From: Phaseolus vulgaris
Taxonomy: Eukaryota; Streptophyta; Magnoliopsida; Fabales; Fabaceae
Reading direction: 5' to 3'
Length of the DNA stretch: 64,000 bases
NCBI RefSeq assembly: GCF_000499845.2
Contig: NC_023749.2
Location: 28,978,381-29,042,380, forward strand
Below, in pieces: positions 51,526 to 62,708 of the stretch. The translations under genes and the position numbers were made by a program. How positions within the stretch are numbered: the first letter of the stretch is position 1; every line of letters begins with the position of its first letter. The notes beneath the pieces were generated by a model. It had not been told where the DNA came from, did no database searches, and was given only the letters and a program-made list of their open reading frames with translations.

Positions 51526-52462
51526 CAACATCACATGTGGTCGCTGCCGCCGCCTTACGTCTTTTGAAGACAGGGCCCTCCATAGTGTCCTTGTCATCAT
51601 CAGACACGTTCTCCACCACCCTCTTGCCCTTCTCAAGGGGGGCTGGAGTTGGAGAGGCCCTAACAATTGCCAAGGGGACTGCAGCAATGGGGGCTGAGGG
51701 AGTAGGAGAATGAATGGCTTGGTTGGTGGGTGGAGCGGAAGGCGCCGAGACACCTGCATCAGCAGCCGCGTCTTAACGAAGGGCCAAGACCTCAGCTAGT
51801 CTTGCCCTCTTCTCCTCGTTCAGTACCATGCCTGCATCAGAATGAGAAAGAGGTAAGAACTTAGTAAAATGAAGAAGAGTTAGAAAATTAGCATGAGCCC
51901 AAGTATAAGGTAACAAATAAAGGCAAGCAGAGTAGTGTTATGAGGAAGATCAGAAACAGGTTTCTATACCAATGTAGCCAGCGAGACTAGATGGGTTGTA
52001 CTCGTGCTTGATGAGCTCGACGGTGTTGAAGACCGTCCCAAGGCTAGCCAACACTTGACACATCTCGCGATCAGCAGAAGATAGCTCATCAAGGGTTTTG
52101 GCTTTTTTTAGGGTTAACTTCCCCACCCAATACAGGGGGAACCCGTCCAGTAGGGTGCGGTCGCGCTCGAAGCAGCACACCCTAAAGAACTTCCTCTTGA
52201 AGCCCTTGTATGATTGTTGAAACAAGGTGAGGATGACTCTTCCTGTCACCCCGCTGAAACTCACCCAGAGATTCTTCCCAAGGTTCTTGGCTTCGAAAAA
52301 GTGAAGGAAGACGTCTACAGAAGGTGAATGGCTGAAATGGTTGTAAAGAATGGAGAAGGCCCTCACAAAGGCCCATCTATTGGGATGCAGCTGGGCAGGG
52401 GCAACGTTCACTTTGGTTAGCAGCTCCCTCTTGAACAAGTTGACAGCTCGAGACTGGGTGGC
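51502..52462 (-). pseudogene. aORF gene of Tat-3, 5' part deleted
   Basis: Exon 1 (about 52450-51970) holds the Transposase_28-like domain: 'VNVAPAQLHPNRWAFVRAF', 'SVDVFLHFFEAKN', 'LLDGFPLYWVGKL'. A 138-bp intron (51832-51969; GTATAG...GATGCAG) is placed as in Tat-4 and leads to exon 2 from 51831 ('GMVLNEEKRARLAEVLALR'), which then meets a stop near 51775. A basic 'VFKRRK' follows. The N-terminal region and start codon are gone: the domain starts 20-30 bp from the LTR. The coiled-coil end was not found. Confidence 0.85.
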
Positions 52463-52465
52463 TTG

Positions 52466-54433
52466 TGTACCGACCACTCCTCGGCTTCGGCGTTGACCAC
52501 AATCATGGTGGGCCCCCGAAGGCTGGGAGGCTGGGAGGACGGGTCAGTGTCTCACAGAGCTCACGAGTGAGGGTAGCCGAGGAGGGGGCGACATCAAGGC
52601 AGGGCGTGGAGGCCTCGGGCCTCAGTCACCCCATAGTAAAGTGTTAGAATATATGGCCTTAAACGCGAGGGGGGTGAATTGTTTAAGAAGGATTTTTGAA
52701 AACTTTTAAGCTTAGAATGGAAATACTTCAGAAGAACCTTGATTGAGAATTCAGTTATTCCAAAAAAAAACAGCAAAAGCACAAAGTTGGAAAAACAATC
52801 GGTTGTTTTAACGAAACAATCGGTTGTTTATACCAGTTTCAAAATATCAAACTGAATTAAAGAGATAGGGATAGAGAAATTGTACACAGTTGTTTATACT
52901 GGTTCACTCCAATCCAGAGCTACATCCAGTCTTCTCAGAAACCCTGAGGAAATCCACTAAACAATCACCACTTGATCACTTACACCACAACCAAGAGAAT
53001 GACCTTGAACACCTCAAGAAACACACTCTCCTTGGCCAACACTAAGATTGCTGATCTTGAACACCTCAAGAACACACAGCCAATCTCAGCAACACACACA
53101 AACGAATTGTTCAGCAGTCCACAAAGATTACACTTGTTACAGATGGAAATGTGAAATCAATACAAGTAGAATCCCTATTCAGCACCTTGATCAATCTCTC
53201 AACTCTTTAGCAATCTCAGAATACTTTGAAAAACTCTTGGATGAAAACTTTGTTTCAAGATTCTTCATATATCAAAACTGTTTTTCAGAATATATCTAAG
53301 AATATAGTTTGTTATCAAATCTTAACAAACTCTTAATTGCATTTAAAATAGATTGGTCAAAGCATTTAATGACTGGAGCGTATTCAGTTAAAGCATTTAA
53401 AGCTCAGTCAAAGAAAACAGTTTTTCTGTTATGGTTTTAAAACAAACAATCGATTGTTTCCTCGAATCAATCGGTTGTTTTGTTACTTAACAAAATACAC
53501 CATTCAAAAACAGTTTTCAAACTTTCTCAAAACACCTAAGTGTAAACAATCGGTTGTTTCGACAAAACAATTGGTTGTTTCAACTTAGTTTGAAAATCAT
53601 TTTGCTTTGTTAAAATTGAGATGCTAATTGCTTTGAGATTTAATCTAAGTGTTGATTACAACATTGAACTAGCCCAGAACAAGGCTGAAACCAGCACAGC
53701 AGCATCAAGCAAAGCAGAGGCTTCATCATCCTTCAAAGGATTGGATTCATCAAAACATTGAACACCACTTAGTTCAACATATAGATGGGTCGAAAAAGGA
53801 GGTTTCCAAGCCACACTCCAGTTATCAGTAAGGGAGAGGCCTAGATCACGGAGCGCCCAGGCAAGGGGTGTGGACGACGCGGTAGGGTGCGCCACAATCA
53901 AAGAGCCACTGGGAAAGAGACGACTCGTGAGGGTCACGTTCCAGGGGTGATTTGCATGCATGGCACGTGAATAGCTAGGGCACTCCCAGGGCGGATGGCC
54001 CAGGGATTGGGTGCATGAGTTGGCACCCAAGTGGTCATCTCGTGGAGGTTGCACTCCGGGAAGGGAGCCTTACTCACTAAATGGCCCTTAGAGCAGGTGT
54101 TAGTGATGCTAAGGCACACCTACAGTAAGCCTGGCTACAGTTAGCGAAAAGGGCGGAAATACTAGAGTATATAAAGGGTAACAACCAACGTAACAAGGTA
54201 CTCAATTCTAATGCAAGTAACACACACACAACTCTTAGAGTTAAGAGTTTTTTGGTGTTTCATTGCCCTAGAGTTTGACTTGAGCGTCGGAGTGCAAACG
54301 GTCACGAGGGCACCCTTTGTCCTTTTGTTTTCAGGTGATTCCATCGGAGGAAAGGCACGTAGAGACGGAGGGATTCTTGGACACGAGACTGTCGTAGACG
54401 CACGAAGACGTTTTAGGTCAACCGACGGGAACA
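52466..54433 (+). repeat. 3' LTR of Tat-3 (with solo LTR insert)
   Basis: TGTACCGACCACTCC...CGACGGGAACA; 825 bp without the insert and its TSD. TATATAAA box at 54168-54175. The transcript-start region 'GAGCGTCGGAGTGCAAACGG' (about 54283) is shared with the other Tat LTRs. Confidence 0.88.
52642..53779 (-). mobile_element. Solo LTR of the GGTTGTTT family in the Tat-3 LTR
   Basis: Ends TGTTAGAATA...AGTTCAACA (1138 bp). Flanks are taaag (52637-52641) and tatag (53780-53784), a 5-bp duplication with one change; the other Tat-3 LTR gives the empty site (AGTAAAGATGGG near 44100). The three motif pairs are at 52793/52814, 53444/53465 and 53544/53565. Second copy of the element at 2155-3301. Confidence 0.92.
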
Positions 54434-54499
54434 ACCTTATTGTTGACAATATTAATAATAATTATAATAATAGTAATAATTTTAATAAATAAAAAAATG

Positions 54500-55092
54500 T
54501 TTACCCTGGTCTTGCTACTTGCAGAGGTATTTTTCGTGGGAGTGTGAGGATGTTTATTGGAGCTTTTTCTGCATTTCTTGGAGTTCAGACTGCTCTGGTT
54601 GCTAAGTTTTATGGGGTTATACAGGCTATGGAGGAAGCTCAAAAGTTGGGACTTACTAATGTCTGGTTGGAATGTGATTCTGCTTTGGTTTGTGCTGCAT
54701 TTACTGTTAGGACAAATGTTCCTTGGATGCTTCGGAATCGATGAAATACTTGTCTTAATTACTGTGGGAAAATTAGGTTTAGAGTTACTCATATTTTCCG
54801 TGAAGGTTATGCATGTGTTGATAAGTTGGCTAATTTAGGATTTATTTATAGAGAATCTTTTCATTGGTATAATAGGCTTCCATCTAGTCTATTCTTAGAA
54901 TTTTTTATGAATAGGTATAGTCTACCTATGTATCATTTTTGTTAGTGTCTAGTTCCCCCATATTTTTTTATTTTATTTTTTTTAATAATTTTTCATGTGA
55001 TGGCATATGATTGTTGTTGCTTGATGTGTCAGCCTAGCTGAGATGTCAAGTTGCATAGTGATGCCTAAAATGAAAGCTTTTATTTAAAAAAA
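54500..55092 (+). pseudogene. 5'-truncated LINE: RNase H-like end and poly(A)
   Basis: Reads the RNase H-like domain common at the end of plant L1 elements: 'GAFSAFLGVQTALVAKFYG', 'QAMEEAQKLGLTNVWLECDS', then 'CVDKLANLGF' after a stop (54742-54744). A short 3'UTR leads to an A run at 55085-55092. The rest of the element is missing, as is usual for incomplete reverse transcription. Confidence 0.75.
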
Positions 55093-55259
55093 ATATTTCA
55101 AAATTAATAATATTATAACTAATGAGAATATTACCCACAAATAAAAATTCATGGAAAATTTACTTACATTCCGATTTTCTACGGATTTTGACATGTCGAT
55201 AATTTATGGATAATTTTTTATTATCTACAAATTTTTGTTATTATTTACTTGTACCGTAC

Positions 55260-55676
55260 GACATTGAGATCTCTTGGTCAAGATCATTGGCCGAATATCC
55301 CTTGGGTGACGTGACCGACATGGTTCTCATATTCCAACAAATTCTCCTTAACATAATATGATTAATGTAATCACAATACAGAATGTCACCTTAACTCTGA
55401 GGTTAACCCAATAACCTGTCTGAATTTAGGCCCAGTATCATAGGCCAATCACGGTTCTATAAATGTGCACACCAACCAAGGCAAAGGTATGCATTGAACA
55501 ATATTTATTACTCTCACATATCTCATACCGAGTACTAACTTAGGCATCAAAGTTTTTGCAAGTACCCCACTTTTATCAACCGAAGACTAAAGATCTTGCA
55601 ACATTACTAACTAGGATCAATAGGAGCGCGATGAGAGAAAGGAAGCATCAAGACCTTCTCGGCTTTCGTAAGAACA
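55260..55676 (+). repeat. LTR-like fragment
   Basis: TGTACCGTACG...GTAAGAACA, with a TATAAAT box (near 55460), then 'CACCAACCAAGGCAAAGG' and 'CCGAGTACTAACTTAGGCATC', a layout usual for plant gypsy LTR promoters. No TSD is found (ttact against aatag). It may be a solo LTR with altered flanks. Confidence 0.5.
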
Positions 55677-55839
55677 AATAGTATCTTTAAATTAAATTAG
55701 ATTTATATTGTCCTAAGTTGATTAGGAAATCAAAATAATTAATTCTAAATTACACCACCTAATATACTATATAAAAGGGTATTAAATTGAACAATTTAAA
55801 CCAATTCAAATAACACATTAAAATCATAAGGATATAGGC

Positions 55840-56935
55840 AAATTTAACAATGAACTTTTGGTGAAGGGAAATTGGCATTTGGGGACGAATGACAAAGGGA
55901 AGAGGAGAGACATATTACGGTCTAAATATGAGCTAGATTTTGGTCAACCAAATGGTATACATTTTAAGTATCAATCATGGTAGAGTGACCTAGGTAAAGT
56001 GTGTGGTGAGGGAGAAAATGCAATTCGGTTTCATAACTCAATCCTCTGGAAAATAGGTGTTGGTGACAAAATTATATTTTGGGACGACAAATTGGTAAGC
56101 GAAGACAATCTAATGCATTCCTTTCCTAGGTTGTACTCTATTTCAACTGACTAAGGAAGATCTGTGGGGGAGGTTGGTGCATGGACTGGCATAGGTTGGT
56201 AGTGGAGATTACAATGGGGAAGATGTAGGTTTGAGTGGGAAAGTGCATAAGAAGGTGAACTTTATAGAGTTTTAAACAATGTACAATTGCACAGTAATGT
56301 ACATGACACAAGGGTGTGGGCTACAGAAGAAAACGAGTCATTTTATATTAGGTCAGCCTATGGTATCCTACACAATCAAGCCAGGGATGGAATTAACAAT
56401 TTTTTTCAAATATTTGTGGTCTATTAAGGCACTTCCTAGTGCTTAAATCCTTGTGTGGAGAGTTTTATTGGGTAAAGTTCCCACTAGGATTAATTTAGTC
56501 AAAAGAGGGGTTATTTTAAACTCTACAATTTCTCCCTTATGTCAGGATCATGATGAAACTGAGCATTTGTTTTTATACTGTAAAATAACATCTTTAGTCT
56601 GGCATAAATGTTGAAGTTGGATAGACATAATGTTTGTCCAACATGTTAATCTTAGGTACCATTTTGAACAATTTCATCTCTTATATGTTAATAAAAAACA
56701 GAATTTGGTATGGAAAGGTCTAAGGGTTGCAATGATATGGGATATATGGAATCATAGGAATAGAGTCACATTTAAACAATGGAGGATGGATGTGGAGGAA
56801 GACTTTTACATAGCTCAATTAATGGATGTGGAGGAAGACTTTTACGTGGTTGAAATCTAAAAACATTCTTTTAATTTTTCCTACTCCGATTGGGTATTGA
56901 ATCCTTATATATGTTTGAGAACGTTTAGGTAAGGC
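55840..56935 (+). pseudogene. LINE fragment: C-terminal part with zinc-binding RT domain
   Basis: Reads 'VKGNWHLGTNDKGKRRDIL', 'GVGDKIIFWDDKLVSED' and the zf-RVT region 'LVWRVLLGKVPTRINLVKRG' ... 'CQDHDETEHLFLYC' ... 'IWDIWNHRNRVTFK'. Several stops and shifts. A 36-bp piece ('MDVEEDFYIAQL') is duplicated in tandem at about 56786 and 56822. It is a dead L1-type fragment; RT catalytic motifs are upstream and absent. Confidence 0.8.
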
Positions 56936-56939
56936 ATAC

Positions 56940-58960
56940 TTAGTGGCTATGCAGGGGTACCGTGAAGTAATGTAGGAAATCAAAACAAACAAGTTATCTT
57001 GGTGGTCCTATATACTCCAATCTTAAAAAATTCCTAGGTTTTGCTACTGAAACCTTTGTGTCCAAAGGGTGTGAAGTTTCTCTGGATACAACATTGTTGT
57101 CATAAAAGTTCTATAGACAAGTGAAGGCATAACTTTCGTTTGATTGAGGTTGGATGGCTGACAGGATTGTTGTCTTTTTAAATACTCATTATGATTTTTA
57201 TTGTTTTATGTTTGGCAACTGTGGCCAACTCAACATTAATCTTTTTGCTCTTCTGGTGACAGAGGAGGATGTCATTGAAGATGGGCTTTTTGGGAGTGAC
57301 TATTTTTTGTTAGTTATTAATGGTCTTTTATGTTTTTTTTATGTAGATATATAATTTTTTAAATATAGAGTTGAAAATCTCTAAAATATTTTATATTTAT
57401 TTTATTTTTTTTCTAATAAAAAAACACTTGAAAATCAAATAACAATCAATTTTTTATGATAAAATATTAACTTATTAATAGTTTATAATTTCGTATTATC
57501 TCTACACTTTTAAAATTAATACTGCTAATAAATATAAATATATAAAAAATACTTGGCAACAACTTACAAATATTTTAATATAATAATTCTAAAACTGAGA
57601 AGAATAGAAATATATATTGCATTCATTCAACATTCACCAATTAGTATCGAGGAAAAATTGTTTGACCCATCAACCACTGTGAATGGCGTCTCAATGCAAT
57701 GTAAAGGAATTTTGCCAATCCCGTATTGTTGTGAATTATTTTGAAGGAACTTAAAATCCATAAAGAATTAGGATGAAAGTGAATATTCACGAGAAAAAAA
57801 AATGCACATGGCATTATGTGAAAAAAAAGTAAAAAATTGGTTTAGTATAATAAATATTAATATATTTTATTTTTAATATTTAAAAATTATAATCTTAAAC
57901 ATTTGTAGTTCTCTTAGTTTTATTTCAACTTCATTAATAAGTACATTCCTATAAAATTGTTAAATAATGACTAAGTTTAGAAATAAAAAATAATTAGTCA
58001 CTATATTAACTAGGTTAGATACTATATATTAAAAATATTACTGGTATTTAAAGTAAGTAATTTCTATTATTAATCACCTTTCTTGTTTATGTGAGTGACG
58101 AGGAATAATTCATCTGATTCAACAGGTCAACGATATTTACATTCACGAGAAAGGTTGGACCACTACAAGTAATAAGTAATACATACCAAGCCTAATGCAA
58201 TGTCCAATGTGATTTTCGGTCACTTAAGTGCAATGCTCCAACCCAAACTGAAGACCGATTGATTTTGTTCTAGGATGATTTGTCTTTGAACTTTTGGGTC
58301 TCAATAGTTCACCTTTTGCTTCTTCTCCTATCCAAGTAGGTCTAGAACCCTTCAACTGAGTTACATGTCATAGAGGCATATCTTGACTTTTGTTATAAAC
58401 CTTTCTAATCTGTCACTTATCATGAGGCCCAAGTCACTCTAGTTTACAAAAATGAGGAATAGTTAAGTTAACATGATCATATTAAAGCATCACTAAATTT
58501 TAATTCATTGTAATTAATAATACAACTTCTCTTAAATTCAGCCCACCATTTAAGTTGGGCCTCCTTACTCATGGCTTTATAATGGTGGTAGGGGCCTCTA
58601 AACTATGACTAATTGAATGGCTAATCGTCTCAATAGCATGATGATTGTCCATCTACACAACATATAAATGAATATTTTAAGCATTTCATTATTTTAGCAT
58701 GAAATGAAATATGAATCACAAAGTTTGTGTACCCCATCAAGGAAATCATGGGGTGTATTGAGTGGGATGGATTGAGGCATTAATGATGGGCTCAATTGGG
58801 AGAGCAGATGTAGTGTGGACTAGGTGAACCAAGTTGGTGTGGATTGAGGGATCAAGAATGGTGTGGATAAGGGACATAAGAAACTTGTCTTGTTTTTCGC
58901 GGAAGAATGAATGGATTATAGGGAATGTGTCTTCCATTCATTTTTATTTCTAAAACATTA
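56940..58960. other. AT-rich DNA, no gene recognised
   Basis: 56940-57350 could be a LINE 3' flank, but I do not recognise its frames. 57350-58070 is very AT-rich. 58070-58960 is of average composition, with no repeat, coding frame or terminal structure that I can support. Confidence 0.35.
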
Positions 58961-59399
58961 TATGTTGGATTAACTCTCGTCCTAACATCTATTCTATAAT
59001 CAAATCATTCACAATAGAAAAAGAAAATCTTCTTAGTCATTTCAAGTTATTGCAATTCATAAATATGCTGGATTATATCATAAAAGTCATCTTATCCATC
59101 GTCCATGATCCCTTTCACATGCAGACCACTGTTTATGATTTTTTTTACTTTCGCATGCAATTGATAAATATATATATTAGAACAATTGTCATAAAAAAAT
59201 GTTTTAAAAAAAAGATTACATATGGATTCTAGATGAAATAACATAACAACCTAAAATAACCATTAAGTTGGGAATAAATTAGGAATTAAAATTTGTTTCA
59301 CATAATCTAACATGAATACTCCAACAAATATAATTACATAAATGTTTCTTAAAAAATAATTGATTAAATTTTTCAACACATAGATCTTAAAACTCAAAC

Positions 59400-60656
59400 T
59401 CTTGTAAATCATACGCGCAGTTTGAAAAAATTTGAATCTGTTTTAAGAAATAAATTTCTGAATTAATTTCAACAAATTGTATTTATAAATAACATATTGT
59501 TTTTCCTGGTTAGCAATAACAAAAGAGATTTTACAAATTTCAAGATAAGTGCAAAATTCAAAGGTATCAAACAATGTTTTTAAGAAACCCTTTGATTCAA
59601 TTTAACTTGTATAACCAGTAATGAACATAAATGGATACAAACAAAATCAATTCACAATGTAACACACAATATTACTTAACACAACTGTTTTGGTTATTCT
59701 AGAAAAGCAAACAGATATGCAGAGAACAAAAATAACATATTGATTTTTACAAACAATCGATTGATTAAACTGAAACAGACTATTATGCAAAAAAATTAAA
59801 ATACAATGATAAAGAAAGTATAAAGGACACCAAGCTTTTATTCTAGTTCACTCACAACAAAGTTACATCCAGTCCCACCTCACACCAAGAAACCCTATCT
59901 TGGCCCCAACAAACATAGTATTACAAAACAGTAATAAAGGGAATGAAAACACCTTGACTGTGAACCAAGAAATACAACATGATCTCCCAATTTATAACAA
60001 CAATTGAAGAATCTTTGACCTCTATCTAGTTGATGAAGATTTGGCTCCAAGAACTCCCAAAGATCTATCAAAGACTCACTCTTTAAAAAACTACTCACAT
60101 TTAGGTTCTCTCGGATCGTAAAAGTTTAAACTGTGTAAGTAACCAATTTTTTGAAAACAAACAGACCCTTTTATTCAGTTTTTAACAAAATTGGTTTTAA
60201 AACAAAAAAAGGTACAATTAGTAAAATCAACCAGTTAAAAATAAAAAGGTACAATATGTTGATTTTACTTAAAAATTGTAGTTTGTATGAAAATTGATTT
60301 TTATCAAATAGAATGTACTTAAACTAAAAACATTTCTGATCTTACATATCAAAATATGGTTTTCAAGATATGAAACATATTACAAAAAAAATCTAAAAAC
60401 ATTTTAGTATTTTCAATCAATTGATTTAAAAGGTAACAGATTGAAAAACTTTAACTTTCTAGAAAACAAAATTAAAACAAGTTGAAAACCTTTTTAACCA
60501 AATGAAAAATATTTTGTTCTTGGATCCCTCATCATTCCTAAAGGCAAAAGATAAATCAAGACAAACAAAATTAAAATCTAAGCTAACTAGACACATTAGG
60601 TAGCAGGTCTTCAATCACGGCTTCATCAAACACTATAGTTGGGATCCTTGAGTCCA
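59400..60656 (-). repeat. LTR-like relic related to the GGTTGTTT family
   Basis: Contains 'ACAAACAATCGATTGATT' (about 59750) and 'TCTAGTTCACTCACAACAAAG' followed by 'TTACATCCAGTC' (about 59845), the order seen in the solo LTR at 2155. The right end may be 'GAGTCCAACA' at about 60657. The left end and TSD were not found. Confidence 0.45.
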
Positions 60657-60706
60657 ACAGGGCAAAGTGTCACACTTGGTGTGGAGAGAAAAGTGCACGT
60701 GACACT

Positions 60707-61242
60707 TATTAGGATTGATGGCTAAAACAAAGGGGGGGGGGGGGGCAATTGTTTCTCAACCCTTTTCGCAAATATATGATTAAGAATGAAACTTTAACAA
60801 TTAATTCAGATAAGCAATTCAGAAAGCCAATTAAACAAAGATTCAGAAAACAGTTTCAGTATTTTAATTGGTTAAAAACACGATATCACTGGTTGTTTAT
60901 GTTACAAAGACAAAAGCATTTTGTAAGGCAGGAATATCAACCGGTTGAAAATACGAAATAACCTGTTGTTTATGATAAGCATATCAAACAGTTATGAAAA
61001 GAAGAGATAGAGAGAATTACACACAAGGTTTATACTGGTTCACTCAATCCCAGAGCTACATCCAGTTCTCAGTCAAACCACTAAGTATTTCACTATGTAA
61101 TCAATCACAAATTACAACAACACACACCACAAAGAGGTGACTTTGAATGCCACAAAGCCTACTCACCCCCTTTGCACTAGCACACACCTCAAGCCAGAAT
61201 CACACTGACTTTAAAGGATTTTACAACAACGTTTACAGAATG
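60707..61242 (-). repeat. Left part of an LTR related to the GGTTGTTT family, cut by Tat-4
   Basis: Starts 'TATTAGGATTGATGGCTAAAAC', close to the family start TGTTAGAATTGATGG, and contains a run of 14 G where relatives have 6. It continues with 'TTTATACTGGTTCACTC'. It stops where the Tat-4 LTR begins at 61243; the remainder should lie past the right end of Tat-4, outside the window. Confidence 0.6.
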
Positions 61243-62139
61243 TGTTCATACCGGTTGACTCGATTGCTTTCACACGTCTGTGACGATCACACGCCCAATT
61301 ATCTCTGCCATCGTTTGTGCCTTTATCCGATCAAACACCTAAATATGCAAAGACAAAGGGCGCCCTAGAGGTCGTTTGCACTCCGACGCTCAAGTGAGTA
61401 CTGGGCTAGGAAACACCGAAACTTTGCTGTAAAAAGCTTTGTGTAATCTGTGTGTGTATCCGCGAAAGTATTGCGTACCTTATTAGGTTTGTTACTGCCC
61501 TTTATATACTCTAGGGTTTCCGCTGTTTTCGCTAACTGCAATTAGGGTTACTGAGGGTGTACCTTAGCGCCGTTATCACCCACTCTTAGAACAATCTAGC
61601 GCGTAAGGCTCCCTTACTAGAGTGCAACCTCTGACGGGATGACCACCTGGGTACCAACTTGTGCACCTAATCTCTGGGGCCATTCGTCCTGGGAGTGCCC
61701 TAGCTGTTCACGTGCCATGCATGCAGCTTACCCCTAGAACGTAACCCTCACGGGCCTTAGCTCTCCCAGTGGCTCTTTACTTGTGCTACGCCTGAACGTG
61801 TCATACACACCACACGCATGGATCCTTCGTGATCTAGGCTTCTCCCTAACTGGTAACTGGTGTGTTGTCTGGGATCCACCTCTTGTGGCCCAGCTCCGTT
61901 GTTTGACTTGACCATGTCCGAGGACACGTCAGCACATCCTGATGACTGATGCCTGAACACTCCTCAACCCTCTGGGCGTACCGTTTCCAAGGCACTCTGG
62001 GCATACCGCTTGTGGGACCCAGCTTACGCGACCGACGCCCGACCACTCCTCGACATCCTGAGCATGCCGTCTGCAAGGCCCTGGCCCATGTCGCACGTGG
62101 GACCCAATTGACGTGGCCCCACGCCAACTGGTCGGTACA
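61243..62139 (-). repeat. 3' LTR of Tat-4
   Basis: TGTTCATACCGG...CTGGTCGGTACA, 897 bp, ends like the Tat-1 and Tat-3 LTRs. TTTATATA at 61501-61508 is the TATA box on the minus strand. The 'GTCGTTTGCACTCCGACGC' block is at about 61370. Confidence 0.85.
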
Positions 62140-62154
62140 CAACCCCCCAGTCTC
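62140..62154 (-). other. Polypurine tract of Tat-4
   Basis: The minus strand reads ACTGGGGGGTTG directly before the LTR. Confidence 0.65.
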
Positions 62155-62472
62155 AAGTTATTAACTTGTTCAGCAAAGAGACTAAGTCCTCGCCTTTGGC
62201 GACCTACGTGGCTCTGTGTGACGGGACGTGAACAGTGCACCAAAGTGATACTTCTCTGTGCCCGTTTTAATCTGTGCACACGTGTCTTGATCAACGACCA
62301 GGACTTAACACCGCTTGCGCTTCTTTGTTTACGTTAAGCATTCAAAAACGCGCGCTTCGATCACTGTTCCATCACTTTCTGACACTCCTTTGCACGCTTC
62401 ATCTTCTTCCTTCGAGCGCTCTCGCTTTTCTTTCTCCAAAAAACCAGAACTTTCGACTCTCATCAATCAAAG

Positions 62473-62697
62473 GTATGATTTTTATCCATTGATCGCCCTT
62501 ATTTTTTGATTTCACTGCTTGATAACTGCCTGGGACTGTTTAAATTCCTTCATTTTAGGTTTTCTCTGCTTTTTCCTCAGTTCCTCTGTTTTTCTAGGTT
62601 TCTTCTTCGAGTGTGGGGTTTTTCAGGTTTTTGCTAAGTTACGCCATCGCCTTCTTCTAAACCTTCATTTTCTTCCTTGCTTTTCTTTCTTTTTTAG
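62473..62697 (+). other. 5'UTR intron of the aORF gene in Tat-4
   Basis: GT donor (TCAAAG/GTATGA) and AG acceptor (TTTTTTAG/CTTTC), 225 bp, in the same place as the 233-bp intron of Tat-2. Confidence 0.55.
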
Positions 62698-62708
62698 CTT
62701 TCTTCGAG

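Larger units (their letters stand above)
43928..54433 (+). mobile_element. Tat-3: mutated Tat-lineage element with two solo LTR inserts
   Basis: Plus-strand order: 5' LTR remnant, gag-protease, RT, RNase H, integrase, 113-bp repeats, then aORF on the minus strand and the 3' LTR. It has many stop codons, a lost leader and primer site, and a lost aORF 5' part. Solo LTRs sit at 47477-48645 and 52642-53779. The right flank is acctt and the left flank caaca, so no TSD is seen, and the first LTR bases (CC for TG) are changed. The LTR type is close to that of Tat-4. Confidence 0.9.

Noticed and set aside
58961..60656. TGTTGGATTAACTC at about 58968 as the left end of the LTR relic ending at 60657
   Set aside because: The flanking bases do not form a duplication (left ttata, right gggca) and the content between does not align clearly with known copies.
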